NCBI RefSeq assembly: GCF_036894955.1
Contig: NZ_CP145905.1
Span: 3,056,501-3,120,500, forward strand
DNA from: Paenibacillus sp. KS-LC4
GTDB lineage: Bacteria; Bacillota; Bacilli; Paenibacillales; Paenibacillaceae
DNA: 64,000 nt
Direction of reading: 5' to 3'
This document shows, piece by piece, positions 8,724 to 18,200 of this stretch (within the stretch, counting starts at the first letter, position 1; each line of letters opens with the position of its first letter). The notes beneath the pieces are model-generated. The model saw only the letters and a program-made list of their open reading frames with translations. It ran no database searches and was not told where the DNA came from. The position numbers were made by a program, and so were the translations under genes.

Positions 8724-9707
8724 ATGTCGAGAAAAACGCTTTACTTCCAGGAACCGGAAGTTAGCACGTACACCCCGTACGGATTTTTGTTTTCCATCAT
8801 AAACGAACCATTATGGCGGTGGGTTTTCAATAATTTTATTCAAATCAGATATGCTTATTTATGGGAAATGTTCGCCTTTGACAATCACCATATCCTTCTC
8901 AAAAACTGTCCCGGCATATCCTATAATCAGCTTCCTCAGGAGCTCGTCATTGCCAAATGGGGGAGATCATTAAAGGATCTCATTATCGAGTCGATAGATC
9001 GTGGCTATTATGTACATCTTTTCGTAGACCGCTATTATCTATCATTGACGGATTCATACAAAAATGGACATCATATGCATGAGCTGTTCATTTACGGATA
9101 TGATTTGGACAAGGATATGGCGCTTGTCGCAGACAACTTCGTGGAGCGATTTATAACGGCGGAATGCCCCTTTTCGGAGCTTGAGGAGGGTTATTGGCAT
9201 GTGTCCGATGAATACGATTTCTATACGGAAATTCGCTTTTTGAAGCGCAAGGATTTTGAATGCGATATTAGTATGGACCAAATTGCTTTCGAGCTGCAAA
9301 ATTATTTATACTCCAGACCTACGTTTGATTTGGTGGTGGAGCAGCAGTTCGAATTCGGATTCCAAGCGCTGCAGCGGCTTCTTACAGATCCACAGCATCG
9401 GGATACCTCTTCATCTGAATATAGAAAATTTGACCTGCGCGCGTATCACCTGCTGTATGAGCACAAGCTTTTAATGGACAAGCGTCTTGCCTATTTGATG
9501 GAACAGGGGCATATGCTATACGACCAGCGACTGCTAGACACTAGTGCGGATTTGAAGCAACGGTACTTGTCCTTGCGAAATTTAGTGCTTAAATACAGAT
9601 TTAAAGAGGATGAGAAGCTAGCTAGCAGCATCTATGCCAAGCTGCAGGACAATCTGGAGCGGGAGCAAGCCTTTATTTTAAGCTGCTTGGAGAAGATGAA
9701 GGCTTAG
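8724..9707 (+). CDS. Free-standing BtrH-N-like protein
   Basis: A 327-residue protein with the same overall pattern as the tail of the NRPS at 1-2229. It has an N-terminal helical segment (YLWEMFAFDNHHILLKN), then VHLFVDRYYLSL, then HHMHELFIYGYDLDKDMALVADN, which parallels the NRPS VIVRIDCYYAS and HSWLVFGFDD. The family is tentatively BtrH N-terminal-like (acyl-ACP acyltransferase, papain/C39-like fold). In my hand alignment the position of the NRPS Cys422 is Met here (EMF versus ECF), so it may be catalytically altered or use another residue. The C-terminal third is helical and charged. ATG 8724 with AAAGGCGG upstream is preferred to TTG 8688. A role in release or acyl transfer of the product is an inference. 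Confidence 0.6.
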   Translation: MSRKTLYFQEPEVSTYTPYGFLFSIINEPLWRWVFNNFIQIRYAYLWEMFAFDNHHILLKNCPGISYNQLPQELVIAKWGRSLKDLIIESIDRGYYVHLFVDRYYLSLTDSYKNGHHMHELFIYGYDLDKDMALVADNFVERFITAECPFSELEEGYWHVSDEYDFYTEIRFLKRKDFECDISMDQIAFELQNYLYSRPTFDLVVEQQFEFGFQALQRLLTDPQHRDTSSSEYRKFDLRAYHLLYEHKLLMDKRLAYLMEQGHMLYDQRLLDTSADLKQRYLSLRNLVLKYRFKEDEKLASSIYAKLQDNLEREQAFILSCLEKMKA

Positions 9708-9761
9708 CCAGCATGGATATTTGTTCTAGCGTCTTGATTGATAAATAAGGAGACCTATACA

Positions 9762-10349
9762 ATGAAATTTGAATTGCAACGTACATTTTGGCTTTATGAA
9801 CCGAAAAAATATGCCGTCGAACCCGATAAGGTTACGATTACAACGGAGCCGGGAACTGATTTTTGGCAGCGAACCTATTACGGTTTTCAAAATGATTCTG
9901 CCCCCGCTTTATTGCTGAGAACATCCGAGCGTTACTTCTCGTTTGTTGTGAAAACGGAGTTTGACAGTAAACAGCGTTATGACCAGTGCGGCGTTATTCT
10001 TTATCAGAACAGCGATAACTGGTTTAAGGCCTCTATCGAATTTGAAAATGATGAATTTCAACGGTTAGGCAGTGTTGTCACCAACCATGGGTTTTCGGAT
10101 TGGGCGACGACGGATATCCCGGCAAATGTAAAGACGATGTACTACCGATTCAGCCGTCGTGAAAGTGATTATTGTATCGAAAATTGTTATGACGGAATCA
10201 CTTATAAGCAAATGAGAATATTCCATTTGTTCGAAGGCGGAGAAGAAATACAGTTTGGCGTCTATGCTTGCAGCCCGGAGCAATCCTCTTTTGAGGCTGT
10301 TTTTAGCGAGTTTGAAATGACAGAATGCAAGTGGAAGATGCATCAATAA
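9762..10349 (+). CDS. DUF1349-like concanavalin-fold protein, last gene of the cluster
   Basis: A 195-residue protein with a predicted all-beta, concanavalin-like fold of the DUF1349 type: a DFWQRTYYGF opening, CGVILYQNSDNWFKASIE, and a C-terminal IQFGVYACSPEQSSFEAVFSEFEM. The family is common in firmicutes and its biochemical role is poorly known. ATG 9762 follows AAGGAGA; an upstream in-frame TTG (9738) has no such site. It is the last gene before a strong terminator and lies 54 bases after the BtrH-N-like gene, so it is probably part of the biosynthetic operon, although it has no evident step in assembly. Confidence 0.78.
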   Translation: MKFELQRTFWLYEPKKYAVEPDKVTITTEPGTDFWQRTYYGFQNDSAPALLLRTSERYFSFVVKTEFDSKQRYDQCGVILYQNSDNWFKASIEFENDEFQRLGSVVTNHGFSDWATTDIPANVKTMYYRFSRRESDYCIENCYDGITYKQMRIFHLFEGGEEIQFGVYACSPEQSSFEAVFSEFEMTECKWKMHQ

Positions 10350-10400
10350 AAGAGGGAATGTATAATTTCAGCGCTGCAAAGCCGCCTGTCCAAACATTTA

Positions 10401-10446
10401 AACCTGACAAAAGCCTTGTTAAACCAAGGGGTTTGTCAGGTTTTTT
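10401..10446. terminator. Intrinsic terminator ending the biosynthetic operon
   Basis: An 11-bp perfect stem (AACCTGACAAA at 10401-10411 with TTTGTCAGGTT at 10432-10442) encloses an inner CCTTG/CAAGG pairing and runs into a T tract. It lies between the converging ends of the DUF1349-like gene and the minus-strand AraC gene, and marks the likely 3' border of the NRPS/PKS cluster. Confidence 0.88.
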
Positions 10447-10492
10447 GTTGAAATTTCTCTTGCGATTGAGTGTCCCTATTAAGGTTGCCCAC

Positions 10493-11410
10493 CTACCGCG
10501 GCCATTTGCGCGCCTCCGACGGGGTTATGCCTTTGTACTGCTTATACAGCTTCGTAAAATAATTCGGATTGTCGCAGCCTACTGCTGCTGCAATTTCGGC
10601 AATGGTAGATGTCGTTTGCAGCAGCAGCCTTTGCGCCTCGTTTACGCGACAAACATTGACATATTCGATGAAGGTGCGCCCAGTCAGCTTTTTGAACTGC
10701 TTGCAGAAATGGAAGGGATTCAGATTAACCTGCTGCGCTGCTGCTTCTACCGTTATTTTGGTTTGAAAATCAGACTCCAGTCGTTTGATCAGTTGCTTGA
10801 AGCGGTCGCGGTTAGCCAAATGCGAGGCGGCTGCACCTCTGCCACTGTTTGGCGGCTGACTGTCGTAACGGCGGGCAAGCAGTGCTAGGACGCTGTACAG
10901 CTTCGCTTTGACGAGCAGCTGATAGCCAGACTGCTTGTCGTCAAGCTCTCCCACCAGCTCGTCCAGCAGCTTCACGATAGCGCCGCCATGCTGCTCCTGC
11001 TCCAGCGGTTTGACTGGAAATCTCAGTGTTCCCTCTAGGTAAGGCGCAACAAGCTGCGCATGCACGGGGTCATGAACCCACTCATTGAACAATGAGGCAT
11101 TAAAGACGATACAATCATAACGAATATCACCCTCGCTAAGCGCATAGCCAACATGCAGGCCGCCTCCCGGAATAAAGACAAGCTCCCCCTGCGATATCTC
11201 ATACGGTCTGCTGTCGATGTGCAGCAGCGCACTGCCTTCTCGCATTAGAATAATCTCGAAATGCTCATGCCAGTGCAAATACAGCATGCTCTCCCCCGGC
11301 TTAATACCAAGTGCTTGGTTATGAAATAATTGAATGGGATAAGCCTTATGCTCGAGTCGCGTATTTTCCCAAAGTTCCTTCGGATAAGTCATAATAGTAT
11401 TCACCACCAC
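10493..11410 (-). CDS. AraC-family regulator with N-terminal cupin domain
   Basis: A 305-residue one-component regulator. The N-terminal cupin sugar-sensing half has LHWHEHFEIILMREG and ELVFIPGGGLHVGY. The C-terminal half carries two helix-turn-helix motifs of the AraC type (VEAAAQQVNLNPFHFCKQFKKLTG; IAEIAAAVGCDNPNYFTKLYKQYKGITP). It is transcribed away from the TIM-barrel isomerase gene at 11517, and the 106-base interval holds two TATAAT hexamers (11452-11457, 11466-11471). This divergent layout suggests it controls the isomerase-dehydrogenase pair in response to a sugar or polyol. The ligand is unknown. Confidence 0.93.
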   Translation of the reverse strand: MVVNTIMTYPKELWENTRLEHKAYPIQLFHNQALGIKPGESMLYLHWHEHFEIILMREGSALLHIDSRPYEISQGELVFIPGGGLHVGYALSEGDIRYDCIVFNASLFNEWVHDPVHAQLVAPYLEGTLRFPVKPLEQEQHGGAIVKLLDELVGELDDKQSGYQLLVKAKLYSVLALLARRYDSQPPNSGRGAAASHLANRDRFKQLIKRLESDFQTKITVEAAAQQVNLNPFHFCKQFKKLTGRTFIEYVNVCRVNEAQRLLLQTTSTIAEIAAAVGCDNPNYFTKLYKQYKGITPSEARKWPR

Positions 11411-11516
11411 AAGATTAGACTACTTTTGCTCAAGATTGTATAGAGTCATCTTATAATTCTCTCGTTATAATGAAGGTGCTAAGCATACTATAAGCCAATA
11501 TTGGAGTGACATTCAA

Positions 11517-12407
11517 GTGAGTGAGCAAATGCGAATAGGTACCTTGGTAGGCGGCGGGAATGCCGATGTGATGATACCGCAAATCGTGGGACATGGTTTC
11601 GAATCTTTTAATTTAACGTTCTGGCAGACTACGGGGGAAACCGATTTGACGGAATTGGCTAAACGTGTAAGAGCGTTAGCCGATCAGCACGGGTTTGTGG
11701 TGTCGGCTCTTAGCGTCTTCGGTAATCCGCTTACAGGTACAGGCGATAATGCGGATACTTTAGCTAGCTGGGAGCGTTTAATTGATTTTGCGCCGCTCTT
11801 TGGCGCTAATATTGTATCCGGGTTTACTGGGCGATTGACGGACCAGCCGATTGATGAATCCATTCCGCGTTTTAAGGAAGTGTTCGGGGAGCTAACGAGA
11901 CGTGCGGCGGACAAAGGCGTGCGAATTGCATTTGAAAACTGCGATATGGGTGGCACATGGTCGCGGGGAGACTGGAACATTGCCCATAATCCGGCAGCAT
12001 GGGAGCTTATGTTCAACGCAGTGCCTGAGGATAATATCGGCCTGGAGTGGGAGCCTTGCCACCAGATGGTCAGCCTGATTGATCCGATCCCGCAGCTTCG
12101 CAAATGGGCAAGCAAGGTATTCCATGTCCATGGCAAAGATGCGACGATCGCTTGGGATATTGTGAAGGAGCATGGTGTGCATGGTCCCCAGCCATTTGTG
12201 TGGCATCGGACACCGGGCTTTGGTGATAGCAACTGGAGCGATATTATAACGATTTTGCGTCAAAATGGCTATAAAGGCACAATCGACATCGAAGGCTGGC
12301 ATGATCCTGTGTACAAGGACGAGCTGGAAATGACGGGCCAGGTTCATGCCTTAAATTATTTGAAGCGCTGCCGCGGTGGCGATTTTATTCCAAATCCAAG
12401 CGTATAA
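11517..12407 (+). CDS. Xylose isomerase-like TIM-barrel sugar isomerase/epimerase
   Basis: A 296-residue protein of the sugar phosphate isomerase/epimerase (xylose isomerase-like TIM barrel) family. Probable metal ligands lie in IAFENCDMGGTW, GLEWEPCHQM, FHVHGKDA and IDIEGWHDP, the usual Glu/Glu-or-Asp/His/Glu set. The start is GTG 11517, ten bases after GGAG. The next gene, a Gfo/Idh/MocA dehydrogenase, follows closely, a pair seen in inositol and rare-sugar breakdown where oxidation and epimerisation alternate. The actual substrate cannot be deduced. Confidence 0.85.
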   Translation: MSEQMRIGTLVGGGNADVMIPQIVGHGFESFNLTFWQTTGETDLTELAKRVRALADQHGFVVSALSVFGNPLTGTGDNADTLASWERLIDFAPLFGANIVSGFTGRLTDQPIDESIPRFKEVFGELTRRAADKGVRIAFENCDMGGTWSRGDWNIAHNPAAWELMFNAVPEDNIGLEWEPCHQMVSLIDPIPQLRKWASKVFHVHGKDATIAWDIVKEHGVHGPQPFVWHRTPGFGDSNWSDIITILRQNGYKGTIDIEGWHDPVYKDELEMTGQVHALNYLKRCRGGDFIPNPSV

Positions 12408-12441
12408 AAACGAGCAAAAGAGAAGCGGGAGGAATAACAAG

Positions 12442-13479
12442 ATGCCAGCAAAATATCGGGTAGTTGTCGCAGGCTGCGGCGGAATGGCAAACACATGGGT
12501 GGACTATGCATTAGGCAGGGAGGATACGGAAATCGTAGGACTTGTCGATATTAAACAGGAATTTGCCCAGGCAATGGCGGAGCGTAAAGGATTGAGCTGT
12601 CCGACTTTTACGAGCCTGCAAACTGCACTTGAGGAGACTGGAGCGAATCTCGTGTTTGATATTACAATTCCAGCGAGTCACTATTCAATCGGCAAAACAG
12701 CGCTAGAGCAGGGCTGTCATGTATTTGGCGAGAAGCCCTTGGCGGAATCCATGGAAGAGTGCCTGTCTCTTGTGAAGCTGGCGGAGCGCACAGGCTATAC
12801 CCACGCCGTTATGCAAAATCGCCGTTACGATGGGCGCATTCGCGCTTTGCGCAAGCTGCTGACGGATGGTCACATTGGGCGAACCGGCTTTATCGGTGCG
12901 GATTTTTTTATCGGAGCGCACTTTGGCGGATTTCGTGACGCGATGAGCAGTCCGCTGCTGCTCGATATGGCCATTCATACGTTTGATCAGGCTCGGTATG
13001 TATCGGGAGCGAATCCGGTATCGGTCTACTGCCATGAGTTTAACCCTCCTGGCTCCTGGTATGAAGGAAATGCCGCAGCACTTTGTATTTTTGAAATGTC
13101 CGACGGCTCACTATTTAATTATCGCGGCTCATGGTGCGCGGAGGGGGCGATTACGTCATGGGAGGCTCAGTGGCGTATTACAGGAGAATATGGTACAGCC
13201 ATCTGGGACGGAAACGGCGAGCCCTATGCAGAGGTTGTTGCTCCAAGTGATCAGACGGGCAAATTTATTCGCGATTATGTGCGTATAGAGGGCGGACTTG
13301 TGAAGTTGAATAATGAGTTTCACGAAGGCTGTCTTGATGAAATGTTTGCAGCGCTTGACGAAGGGCGCAAGCCGGAAACCGATAGCAGCGATAATATTTA
13401 CAGCATGGCCATGGTGCTTGCATCACTGGAGAGTGCGCGGCTAGGGAAGAAGGTTCTTATTGCTGATATGATGAAATAA
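12442..13479 (+). CDS. Gfo/Idh/MocA-family NAD(P)-dependent oxidoreductase
   Basis: A 345-residue dehydrogenase. It has an N-terminal Rossmann fold (VVVAGCGGMANTW, then the acidic GLVDI that favours NAD) and the EKPLAES motif whose Lys is the family's catalytic lysine. The C-terminal sheet domain includes SPLLLDMAIHTFDQARYVSG. ATG 12442 follows GGGAGGA; the frame runs further upstream into the previous gene without a ribosome site. It is probably co-transcribed with the isomerase gene 34 bases upstream and ends at a shared terminator. It likely oxidises a cyclic polyol or sugar acid. Confidence 0.92.
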   Translation: MPAKYRVVVAGCGGMANTWVDYALGREDTEIVGLVDIKQEFAQAMAERKGLSCPTFTSLQTALEETGANLVFDITIPASHYSIGKTALEQGCHVFGEKPLAESMEECLSLVKLAERTGYTHAVMQNRRYDGRIRALRKLLTDGHIGRTGFIGADFFIGAHFGGFRDAMSSPLLLDMAIHTFDQARYVSGANPVSVYCHEFNPPGSWYEGNAAALCIFEMSDGSLFNYRGSWCAEGAITSWEAQWRITGEYGTAIWDGNGEPYAEVVAPSDQTGKFIRDYVRIEGGLVKLNNEFHEGCLDEMFAALDEGRKPETDSSDNIYSMAMVLASLESARLGKKVLIADMMK

Positions 13480-13531
13480 TAATGAAAAATAGCTTGGAAT
13501 GTTAAGAGCTGCATGGGCTAAATTTTCAAGT

Positions 13532-13570
13532 CAAAAACCGGTTTCCCAACTTTGGATACCGGTTTTTGTT
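13532..13570. terminator. Bidirectional terminator between converging genes
   Basis: An 11-bp perfect inverted repeat (CAAAAACCGGT at 13532-13542 and ACCGGTTTTTG at 13558-13568). The A run on one side and T run on the other allow termination in both directions, for the dehydrogenase gene (+) and the amidohydrolase gene (-). Confidence 0.85.
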
Positions 13571-13622
13571 CATTAATAAACATATATATGACGACTTTGC
13601 TCATATTTCTAAGCCGGACCGT

Positions 13623-14981
13623 TTAAATGACCCCATTCGTGGTATTTGCTACAGTAGAAAATAAGTATTCTTTACTTTCGTTTGCCATTTTACGTATATG
13701 ATTTAAATCGACATACTGCAACTGGCCATGACGTTTGACCGGACGTCCAGCAACAAATACGGAATCAACGTTGGACGGGTTTGCAAATTGTACAATGGCT
13801 CCTACTGGATCGGAGATAGGGAAGAGATTCAAATCTGTCGTCCGTACCATAATGAAATCGGCTTCTTTTCCAGGCGTTAAGGTTCCGACTTTACGGTCTA
13901 ATCCTAAAGCTTTGGCTCCAGCTATCGTTGCAAAATGCAAAACCTGCTGTGCCTTCAAACTCAATTCACCGGGCATGCTTTTGGATGCTAAAAGGCTCTG
14001 ATTCGTTCTTGCCCGCTCCGCCTGCAGCATAAATTTCATTTGCGTAAACATGTCTCCGCTGGTTGAAGTCACCACATCCACGCCAAGGGTAGGCGTTCCG
14101 CCATTTTCCATAAACAGCCCGGTGGCGGGATAGCCATGTCCCATCATCATTTCCACCTCAGGCGTAATGGATATCGACGCCCCTGAATCTGCAAGCATTT
14201 TGTACTCATCATAGCCCATCGTATTAGCGTGCACCATATTTAAATCGGGACCAAGCAGGCCAGCCTTATATAGCTTTTCAATAGAGCGGTCATCCGGGCC
14301 CCAGCTGCCAAAGCCGACATGCATGGAGCAAATCGCATCGAGCTCTCTTGCAAGTCGTATTTCGTGAACGGTAGCGTCCCAATGGCTGAATTCCGGTCCT
14401 CGTATGGCTAAGCCCATCGTTAGCAGCTGATCATCGGAGGAAAAATGCTGCTTTTTTACGCGGTAGACGTCATCGGAAACGAGCTTTTTGCTGCTGCGGT
14501 CCCAATATTCGGTCTCACCGGAAGCTCCATACGCGAATACGGCGCGAATGCCAGCATCTTGCAAGCCCTTAATGAATCCATCTGCATGCTCGGGAGAATA
14601 AATCATCGTCCAATCCAAAAGGGTAGTTACGCCGGCATTCAGCGCTTCCAATGCACCTAGCAAATTGGCAGCATAGCTGTCTGTCGGGCGCAATTTGCTG
14701 CCAAATCCGCCATAATAAATATGTTGCAAATAGGTCGGCAGTGACCAGTCAGCTCCAATCGTGCGGACTAAAGACTCCCAAACATGCCGATGGGTGTCTA
14801 CAAAGCCTGGCATGACAATCATATCCGCTGCATCAATGATTTCGCAGTCTGAAGCATCAATCTCTTGTTGAATCGAGACAATGATAGAGTCTTCAACTAA
14901 CATATCAGCTTTCTTAAAATTTCCTAGAGCGTTATCCATTGTTAAAAAATCGCCGTTCTTAATTAAGTAGCGATTACTCAA
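13623..14981 (-). CDS. Amidohydrolase of the chlorohydrolase/deaminase (AtzA/TrzN/SsnA-like) group
   Basis: A metal-dependent amidohydrolase of about 450 residues. The metal-binding signature follows MPGFVDTHRHVWES. Further ligands lie in CSMHVGFGSW, MVHANTMG and LGVDVVTSTSGD, and the C terminus has GTLTPGKEADFIMV. This layout matches cytosine/guanine/adenosine deaminases and triazine hydrolases; the substrate is unknown. The first ATG (14990) touches the AAAGGAG site with no gap, so I place the start at the TTG three codons later (14981), nine bases from that site. The gene diverges from the GNAT fusion gene across an interval with two palindromes. Confidence 0.88.
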   Translation of the reverse strand: MSNRYLIKNGDFLTMDNALGNFKKADMLVEDSIIVSIQQEIDASDCEIIDAADMIVMPGFVDTHRHVWESLVRTIGADWSLPTYLQHIYYGGFGSKLRPTDSYAANLLGALEALNAGVTTLLDWTMIYSPEHADGFIKGLQDAGIRAVFAYGASGETEYWDRSSKKLVSDDVYRVKKQHFSSDDQLLTMGLAIRGPEFSHWDATVHEIRLARELDAICSMHVGFGSWGPDDRSIEKLYKAGLLGPDLNMVHANTMGYDEYKMLADSGASISITPEVEMMMGHGYPATGLFMENGGTPTLGVDVVTSTSGDMFTQMKFMLQAERARTNQSLLASKSMPGELSLKAQQVLHFATIAGAKALGLDRKVGTLTPGKEADFIMVRTTDLNLFPISDPVGAIVQFANPSNVDSVFVAGRPVKRHGQLQYVDLNHIRKMANESKEYLFSTVANTTNGVI

Positions 14982-15035
14982 CCTATTCATCTCCTTTATA
15001 TTTACATATTAGTATACAAATATAGACTACATATT

Positions 15036-15052
15036 TTTACACAATTTGTAAA
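15036..15052. promoter_or_regulatory. Palindrome upstream of the amidohydrolase gene
   Basis: TTTACA and TGTAAA are separated by five bases, a perfect 6-bp inverted repeat about 55 bases upstream of the minus-strand start. The position suits an operator. No regulator is assigned. Confidence 0.45.
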
Positions 15053-15094
15053 CCGATAGGAAAAGAATTAAATAGCTAAGGAGATTCAGGAAAA

Positions 15095-15141
15095 TTGACC
15101 AGAAAAAACACACATGCTACAATATATACTGAACGTTCAGT
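15095..15141 (+). promoter_or_regulatory. Sigma-A-type promoter with TetR-like operator for the GNAT fusion gene
   Basis: TTGACC (15095-15100), a 17-base spacer and TACAAT (15118-15123) form a near-consensus promoter. A perfect 14-bp palindrome, ACTGAACGTTCAGT (15128-15141), begins four bases after the -10 box and so covers the expected start of transcription. Its form is typical of TetR-family operators. No TetR gene lies in the window, so the repressor must act from elsewhere. Confidence 0.75.
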
Positions 15142-15201
15142 CAGTAAAATGTCGAAATTTGCTTCAGAAATGTGCAGCAAATTTAGGAGGTGAGTGCTCT
15201 T

Positions 15202-18200
15202 ATGAATAGAAATGAAGAGATAACGATTGTCGAATATGAACCCCGATATGCGGGCTCCATTGCCGTGATGTGGAATACAAGCAATGAGAGCTGGGGAGGA
15301 GACAACTCGCTCCAGACGGAGGAAAGCATTGTTAAAGAACATCATAACAGTACATTTCTTCATGTGTTTTTGGCGATAGCCGGTGATGAAGTTGTTGGGT
15401 ATTGCAGCTTCTCTCATTACAAGGAGGATGCAGGTGCCCTGTATATTCCTTTACTAAATGTCCGTCCTGATTATCACGGTCACAAAGTCGGCAAGCGACT
15501 AATTTTGCGTGCTTTAGAGGAAACCTTGAAGCTTGGCTGGCCTAGACTCGACCTCTATACGTGGCCAGGCAATACGAAAGCTGTTCCTGCGTATAAAAAG
15601 AGCGGATTTTTCTGGGAAAAAAGGGATGACACCACTCATCTAATGAATTTGATTCCATCCGTGTTGCAGACGGGGGCTGTGAAGGAATATTTTGAAGAAA
15701 TCGACTGGTACACGGATAGCATACGCGAAATTGCGATAAGTCCCGATGGACGTCAGGAGCAAGGCTTTGATTATTTTACTTATGAGTGGAAAAAGGGCTC
15801 CTTGCAACTGAGGATGGAGTATGAGCGGACGGGACGCGGGTTACGACTAATTGAAACCGCTGACTACCTCATTAAGGCGACGATTCCAATTCATCATAAG
15901 CTGCCCTTCGGCGATAGCTATCCGATCATATATGAAGCCGTTAATAAAAGTGGTAAGGCGCTTACTTTGGAAATTAAGAGCGTTGGCAATGCTGCCATTA
16001 GCTTTGAGCTGCACGAATCCAGAGTGGTTGAGTCACAGGAACGAATAGATGGCAGCTTCTTTGTTCATCCCATCCAAGAGGATCAGAACCTATTTCAGAC
16101 ACATCCGGTTGTTGAAGCGGAGCTGCTCATTAATGGTTTGCCAGCTACCTTCAAAATAGGCATTGAGCCAAAATTTCCAGCGAAGCTAAAGCTTCAAGCA
16201 CCAGCCGCTCCCATTTATGCAGGTGCTCCTATTACGCTTGATTTGACGGTAGAAAATGAGTACGAGACAGAAGCGGAGTTTGCTTGCGAGCTAGCCGATG
16301 ATGCTGTTCTTTCCTTCAGCCAGCCTTCTGTCCGAATTAAGGTACCCGCCAGAGGCCGGAAGACCATGACCATTGCAGCCCGATTGCTGACCTATGGTAT
16401 TTGGCATCATCGTCTCGCTATACACAAAGTGGTCGGTGCTGGTGAATTGCTCGTATCGCAGCAGGAGATCAGTCTTGTATTTCCGGGCATACATGCTGCT
16501 TTCGGAGGCGAAACCGATCAGGACTGGGTAATCTTTAATGGACAATACTCCGCCCGTTTAAATAAATCAAGCAATATGCTGTCCATTAATGAGGGAGCTC
16601 TCGGTGTAATGAATCTGCATTATCCCAAATTTGGCCTGCCTTATAGTGGAGCATTTGAAAAAAATCCCATCCCGCGTGTAAGATGTCGACAAGATGATGC
16701 TATGGTGCTTGAAGCCGAGTATGATTTGACCGCAGCTGACCTTCAGCTAACGGTTGTCGTTAAATTGTACAGCAATGGCATCTTTACTCGTCATCATGTT
16801 GTACAGCGCAAAGCCTCCTCGAACTCGGATGAGCCCTTATTTTTGAAGGAAAGCTTTAATTTCAATCTGGATGACAGCGTTATTCCCTATGAAGGTCAAT
16901 ATGTGAATTTAAGCAAAGGTCCTGACGCCAGTAACTCCGATTATTGGGAGAAAAACAGGTTCACGGAAAATTGGATTTTTGCTAATAACGAGAAGTCATC
17001 GCGGGGGATTACTTGGCCGGCAGCATTAGAAATCACATCAGAGGGCTGGCTTTACGGACTTGAGCATCCTCTAGGTGTCTTACCCGCTGGAGGTATTGTA
17101 AAGACTGAGCCTATCCGCATTGCGCTAGGAACGTGGAGAAATTGGCGCGATTTCCGTGCTTTTGCCCAGAACAGTGGAGCGTCACAGGAGCTAAGGGCTG
17201 CCGAGCAGTTGGAAACGATTGTGAATCAGGGGAATCCCTTTCTTCAGGGAGAGTTCGAGGTTCGAATTGTTGAACGGAAAAATACATTTTTGGCCGGAGA
17301 AATTGAAATCACCTCTGCACTAGACAGTGTGGATGAGGTTCATTACTCAGTATCCGGCGAGCAGCAGCTCACTGAAACGACAATATCGTTAACCGGAAAA
17401 TCCAGTCCAGAGGCCGACCTTTTATCACTGCGTTTGGATATGGAAACCTATGAAATAGGACGAGGCCGCCTTGTTTTCCCGCTATCGAATCTTCCTATCG
17501 TTCAACAAACGAAGCCAGCAGATCAGGGGGAAGTATTGACGGCGGATAATGGGGTTCTGCAAATCAAGGCAAGCAGCGGCTTTGCACCAGCCTTATTCTC
17601 ACTAAAGCATAGCGGCGTGGAATGGCTCGATTCCTCCTTTCCTCATCCCGGTCCCAAGTCTTGGTGGAATCCTTGGATTGGCGGCATTTCAGCGGAAGTA
17701 TCCGGCATGTCCGCAGCGAGCTTCATGGAAGAGCCGCGTGAGGCCGCCTTTGCAGCGATTACAGATAATCTTGGAAATAGCTGGTCAGGCATCCGAATGA
17801 GTGTGACGATCAGCAGACATGCAAAACTCAGAGGACTTGTGCTCCATCACTATTTCTTATTGCTGCCAGGGGCTCCTGTGCTTGCAACTGTCACTCGGGT
17901 GGAGCAAAATACAGGTGCGCCTTTGCATCCGCTAACCTTGTCCAGCTCGACCTTCTACCGGGCCAGCAGCGATATCAAGGATAGCAGGGGGCATGTCAAA
18001 AATAGCAATGGTGAACATATTACCTATAAGGCTGGCAGGGTTCAATATAGTGCGGGCAGTCCAAGCGGAATCTACCAGTATAGCTCCCGCGAGCGAAAAC
18101 AGAGGCTAACCTTTATGGTCCACCCAGAGCTTGGTTCAAGCGAGCTGCATATGAATACCGATGTAGTGGCATCCTTAGCAATAGAAAAACTATTTTTGCA

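Noticed and set aside
10325..10888. Plus-strand frame of 187 codons over the terminator and the AraC gene
   Set aside because: It runs through a strong terminator and opposite the conserved AraC DNA-binding domain; no recognisable motif.
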